Positions 33,153 through 46,915 of a stretch of 64,000 nucleotides of DNA are shown piece after piece. The position numbers and the translations under genes are program-made. The DNA is from Megamerina dolium (taxonomy: Eukaryota > Arthropoda > Insecta > Diptera > Megamerinidae), in NCBI GenBank assembly GCA_963854835.1, contig OY978530.1, forward strand, positions 15,387,720-15,451,719, written 5' to 3'. Position 1 is the first letter of the stretch; every line of letters begins with the position of its first letter. The notes beneath the pieces are model-generated. The model saw only the letters and a list, made by a program, of their open reading frames with translations, searched no databases and was not told the DNA's origin.

Positions 33153-36100
33153 GGGATTAGCCGAATCAGACCACTTATATGGGTCCCTTTTCGTCCCTCA
33201 AATCGTGTGTTAATTATTTGTTCGGTTGCAGAATTCCTCTACTTCCGTCCTCATAATAACATCACGCGTTATTTCAAGCATGACTAAGATTAGTAACGCA
33301 TGGGATGGTCTTTCGGTGAAGATCGTCCGGGCAGCGAAGATTCCCACGAGCTCCGGGTGCGTATTTGGTTGCTCAAAATGCAACTGAAATTGGATGAATC
33401 GAAGTTAATCCAAAGTTTGACGCTGCAGAACCCAGGTTTCCCGATGGATGACTGGTCGGTCATTAAGATCGAAGAGCAGCAGCGTAATAGCCAGCCAGTC
33501 TTACTGCTTATCTGCAATGAGTCCCTGGGGGCACTCAAGCAGAGAGAGAACAAACTTCGGTTTGGCATCGGTGAGGCTAAAATGAAGGTGCTCCAGCCTC
33601 GGTGGCTCCGGATGATAATCTGGAAGAGGTTGATGACGCTAACAAGCTCCTAGGGGGCTCAAGCTGGCCGAGCCGGCCAGGGAAGGTGCCTCGTCACCAG
33701 CTGTGCAAACTGGAAGTGCGCCACAAACCAGCACAGAAGGAGATGCTTAGGGTGGCGCAGAATAACTTGCAGCATCCCAAAGCAGCCTCGAACAACCTCA
33801 TAATCCTTCTCAGAGAGCAGGACATTGACAACTGTCTTATACAGGAACCCTGGATATGGCCTGCACACCAGGGACTACAACATATTTTATACGCATGGGG
33901 CAGGTAAGCCGAGGGGTTTTATCCTGGTAAGGAATACAATTAATGCTTTCCTTCTACCTAATTTCAATTCTTACGATGTCGTAGTGTTCAAAATTGAGTC
34001 GCAAAGCGGTCGTAGTCTCACGATCGCTTCTGTGTACTTGGCGCATGACCATCCAACGACTCATCAGCAACACCACAACCAGCAAGGAGGATGCTCTATT
34101 GGGCTGCGACGCCAACACCAGACATGCGATGTGGGGAAGCAGCGAAACAAATGAGCGAGGTGAGTCTCTTTTTGATTTTATGATATCCTACGATCTCAAC
34201 ATTTGCAACAGGGGTGATTCGCCTACCCCTGTTGGGGGGTGGGAAAAAGTGCTTGACATTGCAACACTTGCAACAAATTCTCCCGACTTGTAATTCGGAA
34301 CTGGATAGTTTCGAAGCGAATCTTCCTGTAGGAAGATTCGTCGAGTCGATAGAGGCCATTAAGGACTCAGCAAGACTTGGCAAAAACCTCGGCAAGATCA
34401 CTCAAACAAAACCTTTATAAAGCGCGCCGATGGCAATTGCGCGGAATCGGCTGCCGAAACTTTAGATATCCTCATAGATACCCAATTTCCAGACAGTCCT
34501 GAAGAGGCAACGCAAGGAAGTGAATCGGTACAGCAGGAAGTATCGGTGGCGCTGCTGGATAAAATTACGACCGAGGAGAAAATAGGTTGGGCAATTAATA
34601 GTTTCTCACCGTTTAAATCTCCGGAGGTAGACAGTATTCTCCCTATAATGACGCAGAAGACTCAAAAATCTTTGGTCAAGGAGCTAAAGGAGATCTTCCG
34701 TGCTTGTATTCGCTACAACCATATGTCGACTAGATGGAGGAGAACAAGGGTGATTTTCATTCCCAAATCGGGTAGAAGAGGACATGAATTGGCCAAGGAC
34801 TTCAGGCCAATAAGCCTTAGGTCCTTCGTATCTACTCTAGAAAGAATCTTATACTTATATATATGGGAGCTTTTAGATGAGCAATCTCTCTCTACAGTGC
34901 AGCACGCGTACTTGAGGGGGAGTTCTACAGAAACTGCGCTACATGAGGTGGTACACACAGTGGAGAGGTCCCTTCTGTATAAACAATTTACTCTGGCGGC
35001 GTTAGTTGACGTAGAGGGAGCGTTCAATAACGTCAAGGCAGATTCGATTAGATCCGCCCTTGCCAGTGCAGAAAAAGCAGAACCAATTAGGAATTGGATC
35101 TCATCCCTACTTCTTAACCGCGAAATAACAGCTGAGCTAGGGGGTGCGAAACGTAGCAAGCGGGTACGTTGAGGCACACCGCAGGGAGGCGTGCTGTCCC
35201 CCCTGCTCTGGCTAATAATTATAAATGATATCCTTGTGGAACTTAACGCAAATGGATGCTTGCAAATCGATGTTTGGTAAGAAATGGGGTCTAAGGCCAA
35301 ACATGGTACTCTGGAAGTACCAAGCGGTAGTGAGACCGGTTTTGACCTATGGCTCTGTAGTTTGGTGGGAAGCTTTTCGGAAGAACTATACACCAATAAA
35401 CTACGGAAAGTTCAGCGCACTGCGTGCGTTGGTGACACTGGGGCATGTCTCTCCTGCCCTGCAGCGGCCTTGGATACTATTTTGAACCTCCTCCCAATTG
35501 AGTTATATATACTATGTACTGCATCGCAAACGGCACTCAGACTCAGAGAATCTGGATGTTGGAAGTGTACTCAACAAGGACACAGTAGTATCCTTAGAAA
35601 TGTACCTACAGATATAGTCGATAACAGGACGGACTTTTGCCCTCGCAAGCTGTCTTTTGAGAGTGGCATCAAGGATGTTTTTCCAAGTAGAAATGAGTGG
35701 AAGAAAGGTGTGATCCTGACCGGTACGGTTACACAAATTTTCACTGAATTTTCCGAAACGGATTATGGAATTGGAGCAGGAATCTACTCGGAGTCCTTAG
35801 AAACATCAACGTCCGTGAAACTCCCTTCTTACTGCAGTGGTTTCCAGGCGGAGGTATACGCAATTCTACAAGCATGCGAATTGCTTCAGCAGAGGAACAT
35901 AAATGGAAAGGTAACAATTCTCTCCGACAGCCAGGCAGCTATAAAAGCACTAGCCGCACCAACTGTTAGCTCAAAGCTGATCGAAGAATGTAAACAAATA
36001 ATAACCTCAATAACTACCAACCTCGAAGTATCAGTTATCTGGGTTCCAGGACACAAGGGAATCGCAGGCAACGAGAATGCTGATGAGCTAGCCCTTAGGG

Positions 36101-36600
36101 GCTCATCTGCAGACAATGAACGAACAACCAACGCCGATGTAGTTGTTCCCCTAGCCGAAGCCAAGAGGATCATTCAAAAATACTACCTAAACATAGAGCA
36201 ACGGAAATGGACAAGCACCATAACCTGCGCAATTCAAATCTACCTGGCCAGACTACAACGAGAAGAGGACAAGGAGCCTTCTGAGTAGACCTAGGGCCGT
36301 CATACACAAACTAAGAGCAGTATGCACAGGCCACTGGGCCATTGGTACACATGCAGAGAAAATGGGTATTCCGCACAACGACCACTGCAGAAGCTGCAAC
36401 GATATAACCGCTAAGGAGACGGTAGAGCATTTCTTGTGCAAATGCTTACCGTCTTATCCTTCAATTCATAAACAACTCCGGCTGGTTGTAACATATCCTT
36501 CAACATTCAGTAGGTCTTAGCGAGATTTATGGCTCAAAACGGGCATCTTGTTTGCTACTTGAGCGACCAGGGTCGCAGCATTCTACCTACCTACCTAGAA
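33153..36600 (+). mobile_element. LOA-like LINE, right arm (mirror copy)
   Basis: Reverse complement of the left-arm LINE with the same ORF1 (33300-33653), endonuclease (33602-34420), RT (34546-35213), RT thumb and RNase H (35225-36288 and beyond) and CTAC tail (about 36582-36598). The missing YADD segment is the same. A 2-bp difference near 36235 shortens the RNase H frame here. Confidence 0.9.
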
Positions 36601-37055
36601 CACGAACAGCTAAAAGCGGCGACGGAGCAAGCCCATAGCTAACAGTTAGTAGACAATAATATTCTATAGGTAAACTTTCATCTTTTCTCAAACAATACGC
36701 TGAAATTTGTCTGAACATATGGCACTTTTATGCTACGAAACATCGGCTGCAAAAACATAGCGATGCTGACGAAAGCGAAGTGACACTCCAAACAAGTCTC
36801 GTTGAATGGAGGAACCATGGTAAACGATTATTTAGGGAGACTCCCGATCCATCTCTACAAGACCCATCGAATGCTACACGACATTTGATAGTCAAGCTAT
36901 CGGGTTTGAAGACTGCGTGGTGCGACAAGTAGAAGCATCGCGATTTCTGTGTAGAAATTTCTTCCGGTGGTACCAACTCCATATGTCTTAAAAATTCATA
37001 ATTGTTAATTATATCTATATATTGTCGTTTTAGTTCTGGATCATGTCGAAATCCG
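36601..37055 (-). pseudogene. BEL/Pao RT fragment, right arm (mirror copy)
   Basis: Same content as 29058-29513 on the opposite strand. One C fewer near 36808 shifts the frame after SLNNRLPWFL. Confidence 0.88.
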
Positions 37056-37503
37056 AGTTCGACACCTGTTTACATCAATTAGTAAACATCATCAGTGATT
37101 TCATACAACAACATACATTTTTCCTCGTATAATCATGTCTAGTTTCGTGCCAGAAAAAGAGCATATGCGGGAAGCTCTACATTTGAAGAAATCTGCTGCT
37201 GAGTCGCATCGAATGCTTGTGGAGACAGTGCGCTATCGGACACAACTTTCAGAGACTGGTTTCGTCGGTTCAAAGAAGGCCATTTTGACTTGAGTGACAC
37301 GAAGCGTGAAAATAGACCCAGAAAAGTTGAGGACCATGATTTGTAGGATGAGCGCGACACCCAATCGCAAAAACTGCTTGTCTAACAGTTAGGTGTTACT
37401 CAAGAAGCCATTCCATACGTTTACGAGCCATGGGGAAAGTTCTATGAAAAAAAATGTGTTTTCTTTTTACCAAAAAACAGCGGATTTATGCTTGTACACC
37501 TGG
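37056..37503 (+). mobile_element. Deleted mellifera-type mariner, right arm (mirror copy)
   Basis: [14 protein letters not shown] starts at 37136-37139; the same internal deletion is present, and a further 9 bp are missing relative to the left arm. The end matching the inverted repeat lies at 37503. Confidence 0.85.
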
Positions 37504-37696
37504 TATTTAGCAACGTATGTTCCATTCACTTCTCTTGCATAGATTGATGCGAATTGAGTCTCTGTTGGATGATGAGCAGTATGTTGACGATCACTTGGTT
37601 GTATATTTTCCATTTCCAATGTCCAATGTCAAAAAGAGAGTGATGTGCGACTCCATGTTGTATGGTTTACTCTGATAAAAAGTATGAACCCGTTAT

Positions 37697-37896
37697 NNNN
37701 NNNNNNNNNNNNNNNNNNNNNNNNNNNNNNNNNNNNNNNNNNNNNNNNNNNNNNNNNNNNNNNNNNNNNNNNNNNNNNNNNNNNNNNNNNNNNNNNNNNN
37801 NNNNNNNNNNNNNNNNNNNNNNNNNNNNNNNNNNNNNNNNNNNNNNNNNNNNNNNNNNNNNNNNNNNNNNNNNNNNNNNNNNNNNNNNNNNNNNNN
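37697..37896. other. Assembly gap (200 N)
   Basis: A run of N of round length, hence probably a placeholder of unknown true size. It separates the right palindrome arm from the gypsy-type integrase. Confidence 1.
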
Positions 37897-38800
37897 TTTA
37901 TAGACGAACGGAACATGAAACCGGCGAGCAACTGCACGATGATTTGGCGAGGAAGTTATGGTTGCCAAAAAGCATAATTCCAGAGATTTTGTATAAAGCC
38001 CATAATAGCCACTTAGCGTCACATGGAGGCATTAACGAAACATTAGAAAGAGTTCGGAGATATTATTTTTGGCCAGGTTTGGTAAATGACGTTAAAAATT
38101 ATATAAATGCATGCGAAGTATGTAAAACCACGAAACATCCTAATTATGTGCTGAGGAAACCTATGGGTAAAAACGTTGAAGCACACAGGTTTTTACAGAA
38201 ATTATACGTTGATTTTTTAGGACCATATCCTCATTCTCGTTCAGGGCATATAGGTATCTTTATAGCACTCGATAATTTCTCAAAGTTCCCTTTTTTAAAG
38301 GCAGTTAAAAAGTTTTCTGTTGATGTTATAGTTAAATATTTAGAAGAATATGTTTTTCATACGTTTGGGGTTCCAGAAACAATCGTGTTTGACAATGGCA
38401 CCCAATTCAAGTCACATGTCTTTAATGAATTACTTCAAAAATACGGTGTTCATCATGTATACACAGCAGTGCATTCCCCACAAGCTAATGCACCGGAAAG
38501 GGTGAACAGATCGGTTTTGTCAGCAATAAAATCCTATGTGAATCATGATCAGAAAAACTGGGATGATTGTTTAAGCAGCATTAGTTGTGCTTTGCGATCT
38601 GCTATACATACAACGATAGGTACTTCACCATATTTCATGACTTTTCGTCAACATATGATCACAAATGGCTCTACATATGCGTTATAGGAACGGTTACACT
38701 TGCTAGTATTAACTTCAACAGCGAAGACTCGGTTGACTCTGTTGAGGATAGAGACCCGCTTTTTTTTTTTGCTGTGAGACACAAGTGTGTATACATCTAG
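37897..38800 (+). pseudogene. pol: Gypsy-type integrase and pol C-terminus (Lys-PBS family, 3' part)
   Basis: After the gap the frame reads GGINETLERVRRYYFWPGLV and CEVCKTT (HH-CC zinc domain), then the integrase core: LYVDFLGPYPHS, IVFDNGTQFKSHVF and HSPQANAPERVNRSVLSAIK, with D, D and E present. A TAG at 38685-38687 ends this frame. The pol C-terminus continues in another frame (NSEDSVDSVEDRDP) to 38800 and runs into the long LTR. The 5' part of the gene is in or beyond the gap. Confidence 0.9.
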
Positions 38801-40474
38801 AACCAGATACTTCACGGTACACATATTGGAGATTCATTTCTTTTGCCTATCAACAATTTGATTTGCAAAAGGTTTGGCACGCAGTAGCTACTTAACACTT
38901 CTTCGAAATTAAAGTAAATAGGAATAAATACAATATAAACTTATTAAATATGGAAAAAATCCAATAAATATAAATAATTACAAGAGACTAATGAGAACTC
39001 GAAAAATAAAATATATAAAATAAAATAAATAATATATGAAACCATAAACTTTAAGCTCTAGATCTAAAATATGTATATTAATAAAACAGAGGAGAAAATT
39101 ATGGATCTCTCTAAATGAAATCGTTGAGTACTATATCACATATAAAAGGGGTATACTTACACATAGACATGCCTGAGACATGTTTGAGAAGATCAAGAAT
39201 TGAATCGATGATCGTCAAAAACAAAACAAAAACAAAACAAAAACAAACAAAAATTCAAGATCAAGGACAGTGAAACACAAAATTTAGGCCAAGGTCACCT
39301 CTCAATGGAAAGCCTGAAAGCAAGTCATCTCTGTCGCACTTCATGTTAACATACATGCATAAGTTCAATGCACAGGACAATTGTGATATTACAACGAGCA
39401 GTAGTCAGTAGACACGTGGTGTTGCTGATGTAGTGTCGAATTTGTAAGATGTGAAAATTTAATTAAATACCAAAGAAACTAGTGAAAAGATAATAACGGA
39501 AATGGGTAAATTTACCTAAAGGTTAAAACGAGAAAAATAGAATAAAAAATACTATTTAAAGAAGTAAATTAGAATCTAAGATTAAAATTAATTGCAGTGA
39601 ATAGAAATAAAATAGAGTTAAGTGTAAGTAATTAGTGAAATCTGCATTCTAAACAATAAAGAAAAGTTTAATTAGTAAATATTGTAGTAAAGAGGTGCAA
39701 ACAAACCATCCTGTGCTACGTAAGTTGGTTTGCTCCTTTTTTTTAGAATATAGCGTTCACCCATTTGAAAGATCTTTCATCGTGGGAGCTACGCAACATC
39801 ACACAGTAAGTCATCGCTTTTCAATTATATTATATATATGTTGGTATTTCCTTTTTGCATGCAGAAATATGTATATTAGGTGTAAGAAAGAGGATTATAG
39901 GTTAGCAGAAAACATGTTGTGATATATACACTGTTCCTAAAGTAAAAACATATTGATAAAGTATACAGTGTTTATATACCTGCATACAATTGTTGCTACA
40001 TTTGGTTTGTATTCACACATGTAGCGAACTCATGAATATCTTTTGCACATATGCACTTATAAGAACAATGAAAATTTAAATACATGAATTTAGTTACCAT
40101 ATTTAATAATAGTGCGATAATTGTTAAAAAAAAATAAATAAATTCCATATCGTATATGATATTTAATAAATCGAAACGTAAATTTGTAAAAATGTTGGCT
40201 TAAGTAATTTTTTGTTTATTTTGACTTCGAGCACCTGGTCTTATTAGCAACCTGGCAATTAATTTCAGTCTAATATTATGGTCTGCTGAAATATAGCGTT
40301 TCAACCTCCTCCTTTGTGTTTGTTCTTTACATTTTGCACGCAAATAAAATGCTTACCCATTCTGCAATACGAATATAGGACGCAGGAACCTACCCCGATT
40401 GCCGACGAGCCAGGCCGAATTCCAGTGGGTGCAACCGCATCTTAACATACGAAAATATACACCTTGTATGCTAC
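38750..40474 (+). mobile_element. Long LTR of the Lys-PBS gypsy-type element, plus orientation
   Basis: Inverted partner of 8523-10238. It follows pol, so it is the 3' LTR. It contains CATATAAAAGGGG (39139-39151) as TATA box and aataaa motifs (39080, 39653). Its right end joins copia sequence near 40474, about 18 bp short of where the other copy reaches its PBS. Confidence 0.82.
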
Positions 40475-40650
40475 AAAGTATATATGTAAAGATAAACATT
40501 GTTAATCTTCAATACTCCTCTTCAACAACGTTTACTTGCTAATGTGATTCCCATAGACGTTGTACAAAAATTATGTTTGATTTTAGACAGCGATTTGGTT
40601 AAGACATCTGCTGGCATCTCGTTTGTTTGCATATATTTGATTTCCACAAA
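40475..40650 (-). pseudogene. Copia pol C-terminal end
   Basis: Minus strand 40521-40650 encodes VEIKYMQTNEMPADVLTKSL, the last block of copia RNase H (Y-x-x-T-x-x-M-x-A-D-x-L-T-K), and ends with TGA. A short purine tract (gaagaggag) and the beginning of a possible LTR follow up to 40475. The rest of the element is missing. Confidence 0.82.
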
Positions 40651-40977
40651 ATCAGACTAAAATCGTTTAAAACCGACCAAATAATTTTCAAACTACAAAA
40701 AAAAATTTTTTTTTATTAAGTTCGTATATTTACATTAAATATTTGGAGGACAGAATATATTTGCATGTACTTTGTACATTATTAAAGAAATTAAAACATA
40801 AAAAAACAGAAAATTAATGGTAACAAAAAGCAGATGTTATACAGTGTTCATTTTTACAATACTAATGAGATCTTACTTAGGTTAGAATGTGAAACTAACA
40901 TATGTAGTTATTCAAAAAAAAGTACATACAATGTAATATTCATTTTAAGTCTTAAAAAGTGCATATTTTATACTAAA
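40651..40977. other. Spacer, nothing recognised
   Basis: AT-rich; probably the 3' untranslated end of the hAT element that follows on the minus strand. Confidence 0.4.
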
Positions 40978-42600
40978 TTAGTCTTCAATTACTGAGATCC
41001 CTATTGGCCGACCACACATAGTCAGGGTCATTTTTACTTACAAGTTCCTTGCATAGCATTATGCTATTAATATTTTCTATTTTAAGTTTGTTTCGTAATT
41101 TAGTTTTTATTAAAGAGAGCGTCGAAAATTAGCGTTCTGCTGCTGCAGAGCTATGCGGTAACGAAATAAGATTCAATACAAAACTACGCCGAAACTATTT
41201 TCATTCATTCCACTTTTAATTGAGAGGAATTTTCCCAAAATACATTGATATCCATATCGCTGGAAAGGTTAACCTCACCTAGCCTTAGTAAATTCCATTG
41301 TGTGGTTATTAGGTCAGGATCAGTGTCTACAAGATTTGGAAACTTTAACATAAGAAACAAAATGGGTAAATCTTCTTCTTTTAAAGTACCTTAGCTGGAA
41401 TAATTATTTGTAAAAGTTTTATATCTTCACGTTTGAAATCAAACCTTGAATGAACTTGATCCAAAAACTCGATATAAAATTTTAAAATATTGGTTTTAAT
41501 TTCAAATATTTTATGCGAATTTATGTTACTTTGCATAAACACATCCGATTTTGTTCCAATAAAATCTTTGATATATCGATATGATCTTTCTTTACAAAGT
41601 TACTCAAAATTAAGAGATAATTCGCTTTGATACTTGAATACAAGTATGGTAAACGGGAACTTTCAGATTGGAACTCTTTATTAAGATTATTAATTATGGG
41701 CAATATATATGACAAAAATAGAAAATAACACTTAATTTTGCAATTCATCCCTTCCGCTAACTCCAAAGATCACACGCCATTTATGCATCGCATTGCATAA
41801 AAGCAAGAAATGAAATGAAGTTTCAAAATATCCCAATGCTCAACTATTCTCAAAAAACTCCTTCTAGTGAAAGCCACCGTGTTTCGCTTATTCCCAGAAT
41901 TTTATGAGGTTTGACCGAACAGTAATCTTGAAATTATTTGAGTTCATGTATCCTCTTCGAACTGTGGGAAAAGAAACTCTAAATATTACGACACAATGTC
42001 TCAATGTTTTTTGGCAAACATTTACAAGCGTAGCTTGAACAAAGGTGGAGTGAATGGCATGTACACTTTATATAAAATAAATCTGTTTCAGGGCTCAATA
42101 ACGCTTTGGGCCCGCCTATGTCTCCGGCCATAAGATTGGCTCTATCAGTGGCCAAACCGATTAAGTTTTTTAAGGGAATTTGATGTATAGCAAAGAAATC
42201 TCTTATTAAATTAAATATAGAAATTGAGTCTGCTTTGGTAACCTCCAATAAAGCGGTACTGTATAACACGAGCACTATCAACGTATCGAGCAACTAAAAC
42301 TATGCTTTTTGTCATCGAAATATCTGTCGTTTCGTCAACAATCAAAGACAACTTTTTATTTCATAAAGCTAACATTACCTTTTGGCTTGCCTGCTTAGCT
42401 ATGCAATCAAATACTTCCATTGATTTTGTTCTGCTACATTTGAGTAATTTGTGTATAGAAGAGTCTGGGCAGCACTCCACCAATAAAGCCGGCAGGTAAT
42501 CCATCAGCAACAATGGAAGGTTATGCGTAATACAAAATATAACAAGCGCAAACTCAGCGTCTCTAACTTTCTTTTGTTGGTCCGAAATATTGCACAATAT
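40978..42600 (-). pseudogene. hAT-like transposase, degenerate
   Basis: Minus frames in order: 42361-42597 (AEFALVIFCITHNLPLLLMD, STRTKSMEVFDCIA-like), then TDISMTKS near 42320, then 41979-42293 with IPLKNLIGLATDRANLMAGD and IKCTCHSLHLCSSYACK, the hAT RNase H-like core, then frameshifted pieces, ending EELVSKNDPDYVW-like sequence and a stop near 40978. The BED zinc-finger N-terminus was not found. Family members are usually 500-650 residues, so most of the length is present. Confidence 0.8.
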
Positions 42601-43022
42601 AACAAGTCAGTAAACGTTTATTGCTTATTTACATATAAGTAGACTTACTTATCCTACACAATTATATTATTAAATGAAAAAAGTTGTTGTATGCAGCTTA
42701 TTCAAAATGTGCGCCTTTGGATGAAATTTGAACTTTTGAAGATTGTTTTTCACTTTTCTTTTTTCTTTATTATGTATTCACTCTTATCAAAACAGGGACC
42801 ATGTAATCAACATCATTAATGTGCTATTGCGCAACAGCACATTAATAGAGACAGGCATGGCAAATGTCAACATAAAATTTAAAATATTTTTGAGGCAAAA
42901 GTGGCAACGCTGTTTCTGTAGTGAGTATGATTAGTTCAAGAGTAATGACCACTAAATTTGGCATTGCACTGTGCGCTTTGTGAATCATTGTAAATTGTGA
43001 TTGGATTATTAGGTTTGTAATG
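42601..43022. other. Spacer between hAT and DD37D element
   Basis: May include the 5' end of the hAT element, but I see no convincing terminal repeat. A short hairpin-like inverted repeat, taatgtgctattgcgcaacagcacatta, is centred at about 42832 and is written here only to locate it by its arms (taatgtgct and agcacatta). Confidence 0.5.
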
Positions 43023-43024
43023 TA

Positions 43025-44325
43025 CACGGTGTCCAATAAGTTTTAATAAAAATGTTTTTCGCTATATTAAGGCAAGTTGACGAAATGAATGGAAAAATTT
43101 TATCCAAATGAGTTGTCTTATACATTTTGAAAAATTATAAAAGGTTTTTATTTATTACGCCCCCCTTTGCTTTTTTTACTAAGCCCAATCTCTTTTCAAA
43201 AGAGTCGCATGCGGCACGTACATGATTCATGGGCATTTCCTCCCATATCTTTTGTAAAGTTTTACGTAGCTGCCCCAAATTTCTTATTTTATAGTCGTTG
43301 AGCTTTGCTGTTATATATCCCCATGCGAAGAAATCCATAGGATTAAGATCAGGGCTGCTTGGTGGCCACTCATCCTTCCTCAAAAAATCAGCCAAATTCT
43401 CTTCGCATCAGTCTTGACAAATTTTTGCAGTATGTGATGGCGCTCCGTCTTGTTGAAAACAATAGTAGTCGTCACCAAACAAGTGTTTGCAAGCAGAGAG
43501 GACTACTGATTTCAAAACGTGCTCTTTGTAGTACACAGCATTTACTTTGACCCCTTTTTCAATAAAAACAAGCGGCAATTTACCCCTCTTGCAAAATCCC
43601 AAACCATGATCGAGAGAGCACTCTGATATCTGGGGACAAATAATTCTGATTCAGGAACATCCTCCAATGAAACAGCCCATACTCGGTCGTTCTGTGCATT
43701 ATGCGATTGCTGCAACACGAAAAGTTTTTCATCAGAAAATACGAACTCGTCGCCACCGTGTCAAGCCTGAATACAGCTGACTCTTTCAGCTCTCTTGTCC
43801 TTCGAAGAAATGGAAACGCCGTGAATTTTTTGTTTTTTGTACGGCTTAAGTCCAACATCTTTTTTTAAAAGCAAATGAGCAGATGACTTGCTTATTTTTA
43901 AAGAGGCAGCTATTTTTCTCACGGAGCGGCACCTTTTTCGTCGAATTTGCTCTCTTACAATTTTGATATTGCTCTTCATCCGGGCAGTGCGTGGACGGCA
44001 ACTTTTCGGTCGATTTTCAGTAGACCCAGTTTCCTTAAATCGTTTTATGGTCTTATAAACAAAATCGCACTTGATTCCACCTTGTTTCAATGATTTGAAA
44101 ATTGCATATGGCTTTATGCCTCGCAAAAATTGATTAATAATTACTTCGCGCACGTTCTTCATCGTTTTTATTTAACTCAACTACAGCTGAAATGAAATGA
44201 ATTCTATGACACGCTGCTCAGAAATGTAACGGGATTTCATATATGTCAAAATAAAAACATACGCCTACTTTCTGTTATTTAAAATTAACGGAAAACATAT
44301 TTATTAAAACTTATTGGACACCGTG
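43025..44325 (-). mobile_element. maT-type (DD37D) Tc1/mariner-superfamily element with both inverted ends
   Basis: The inverted ends CACGGTGTCCAATAAGTTTT (43025 onward) and AAAACTTATTGGACACCGTG (44306-44325) match perfectly and are flanked by TA (43023-43024, 44326-44327). The length of 1.3 kb is complete for the family. Confidence 0.92.
43135..44162 (-). pseudogene. DD37D transposase, with stop and frameshifts
   Basis: Frame 43761-44162 holds the paired helix-turn-helix region (REVIINQFLRGIKPYAIFKS, CRSVRKIAASLKISKSSAHL). After a frameshift near 43800 comes DEFVFSDEKLFVLQQS with the first aspartate, then a frame change near 43600 to GKLPLVFIEKGVKVNAVYYK and YCFQQDGAPSHTAKICQD. A TGA at about 43409-43411 precedes CEENLADFLRKDEW and PPSSPDLNPMDFFAW. 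There are 37 residues between the QQD and PMD aspartates, counting the stop as one. Confidence 0.88.
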
Positions 44326-44350
44326 TAGTTCTTCCCCAAAAGAAAAAAAA

Positions 44351-44351
<1 letters not shown>

Positions 44352-44400
<49 letters not shown>

Positions 44401-44722
44401 AATATGTGGCACTTAAAGCCCCGAAGGTCTCATTGGCCGAGCTTTTCTTCCATTACTGTTGTGAGTGTTAAATTTTGGACAGTATTAGAAGGGACCTACT
44501 TATTTTAGCCGGTTCCGAACGGCAGAACTCTTGTGACATCACTTTTTCTGAGCTTTGTCACAGAGTTCTTTTAGAAGCTTTTTCATTTAAAATTGTTACT
44601 GTCAAAAGAATAGCCAATTGCTTGCCGACAGGCATCAGCAATTGTTATCCATCACCCGGGGATTGAACCACGACCTGCAGATCAAAAGGCCAACACACTA
44701 ACCACTGAGCTACGGCACCCAC
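44352..44722 (-). mobile_element. tRNA-derived SINE, copy 6, with (TA)n tail
   Basis: On the minus strand it starts GTGGGTGCCGTAGCTCAGTG (44722 downward), contains GGTTCAATCCCCGGG as box B-like motif, and ends with gtgccacatatttatta and then (TA)n at 44352-44396. The alternating AT thus forms its tail. Confidence 0.92.
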
Positions 44723-44816
44723 TGTATATATAAAATGCTAATAAAAACGGAATATTTTTACTCAAATTTTAATTTTTAAAATCAAAGAAGTCAAAGTTAC
44801 TTATACAGTATATTTA

Positions 44817-44927
<111 letters not shown>

Positions 44928-45077
44928 ATCTACCATGTGTACAAGTTTAAATCCGCTGTTTGATCGACTGTGCATCCTATTTTTTTATGAGTTCGACACC
45001 TGTCCACATCAATTAGTAAACATCATCAGTGATTCAGTGATTTCAAACAACAACATACATTTTTCCTCGTATAATCA

Positions 45078-45894
45078 TGTCTAGTTTCGTGCCAGAAAAA
45101 GAGCATATGCGGGAAGCTCTACTTTTTTGCTTCAATTTGAAGAAATCTGCTGCTGAGTCACTTTGAATGCTTGTGGAGGCCTATGGTGACAGTGCGCTAT
45201 CGGAAACCACTTGCAGAGACTGGTTTCGTCGGTTCAGAGAAGGCCATTTTCACTTGAGTGACAAGTAGCGTGAAAATAGACCCAGAAAAGTTGAGGACCA
45301 TGATTTGCAGGCTCTTATGGATGAGGACGACACCCAATGGCAAAAACTGCTTGGCGAACAGTTAGGTGTTACTCAACAAGCCCTTTCCATACGTTTACAA
45401 GCCTTGGGGAAGGTTCAACAATTTGGAAAGTGGGTACCCCATGAATTAAACGATGGAGGCAGATGGAGCGATGCCAAAACACAAAAGTCTTCTCTAAGAC
45501 CAAATCGCTTTGGACGCAAGACGATGCTGTGCTTTTGGTGGGATCAGCAGGGTGTCATTTACTACGAGCTGTCGAAACCTGGTGAAACTGTCAATGCTCA
45601 CCGCTACCACCAACAACTAGTGAAATTGCGCCATGCTTTGGGAGAAAAAAGGCCTGAGAAGAGAAACATGAGAAACCGATTTTTATCCACGACAACGCCC
45701 CATCGCACACGTCAAAACTGGTCCAAAACTACTTGGACACACTCAATTGAGAGGTGCTACCTCATCCCGCTTATTGACGAGACCTGGCCCCTTCTGACTA
45801 TCACCTGTTTTCGTCGATGGGTCATGCGCTCGCCGAACAGCACTTTTATTCGTATGAAGACGTCGGAAAATGGCTTGAGGAATTCTTCTGGCAT
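45078..45894 (+). pseudogene. Mariner (mellifera-type) transposase, N-terminal and catalytic parts
   Basis: It starts at the ATG of 45078 ([20 protein letters not shown]). A TGA interrupts after SAAESL; then YGDSALSETTCRDWFRRFRE. Frame 45305 onward reads [20 protein letters not shown] and KWVPHELND, and then jumps to [20 protein letters not shown]: the segment with the first catalytic aspartate (usually VTGDEKW) is missing. In another frame [20 protein letters not shown] and [20 protein letters not shown] follow, with 34 residues between the second and third aspartates and two stops. Confidence 0.88.
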
Positions 45895-46380
<486 letters not shown>

Positions 46381-46456
46381 TCTTTTGGCATGGTATACAC
46401 AAATTGCCCGAGAGATGGGAAAAATGTATAGCTAGTGAGGGCAAATACTTTGAATA
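46381..46456 (+). pseudogene. Mariner transposase, C-terminal codons after the SINE
   Basis: Reads WHGIHKLPERWEKCIASEGK then YFE and a TAA, the usual end of mellifera-type mariner transposases. It continues EEFFW from the other side of the SINE. Confidence 0.9.
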
Positions 46457-46528
46457 AATGAATTTTTGGCTTTCTATGAAAAAAATGTGTTTTTTTTACC
46501 GAAAAACAGCGGATTTAAGCTTGAAAAC

Positions 46529-46915
<387 letters not shown>

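Noticed and set aside
37629..38022. Open frames running through the N gap
   Set aside because: They exist only because N runs cannot contain stops.
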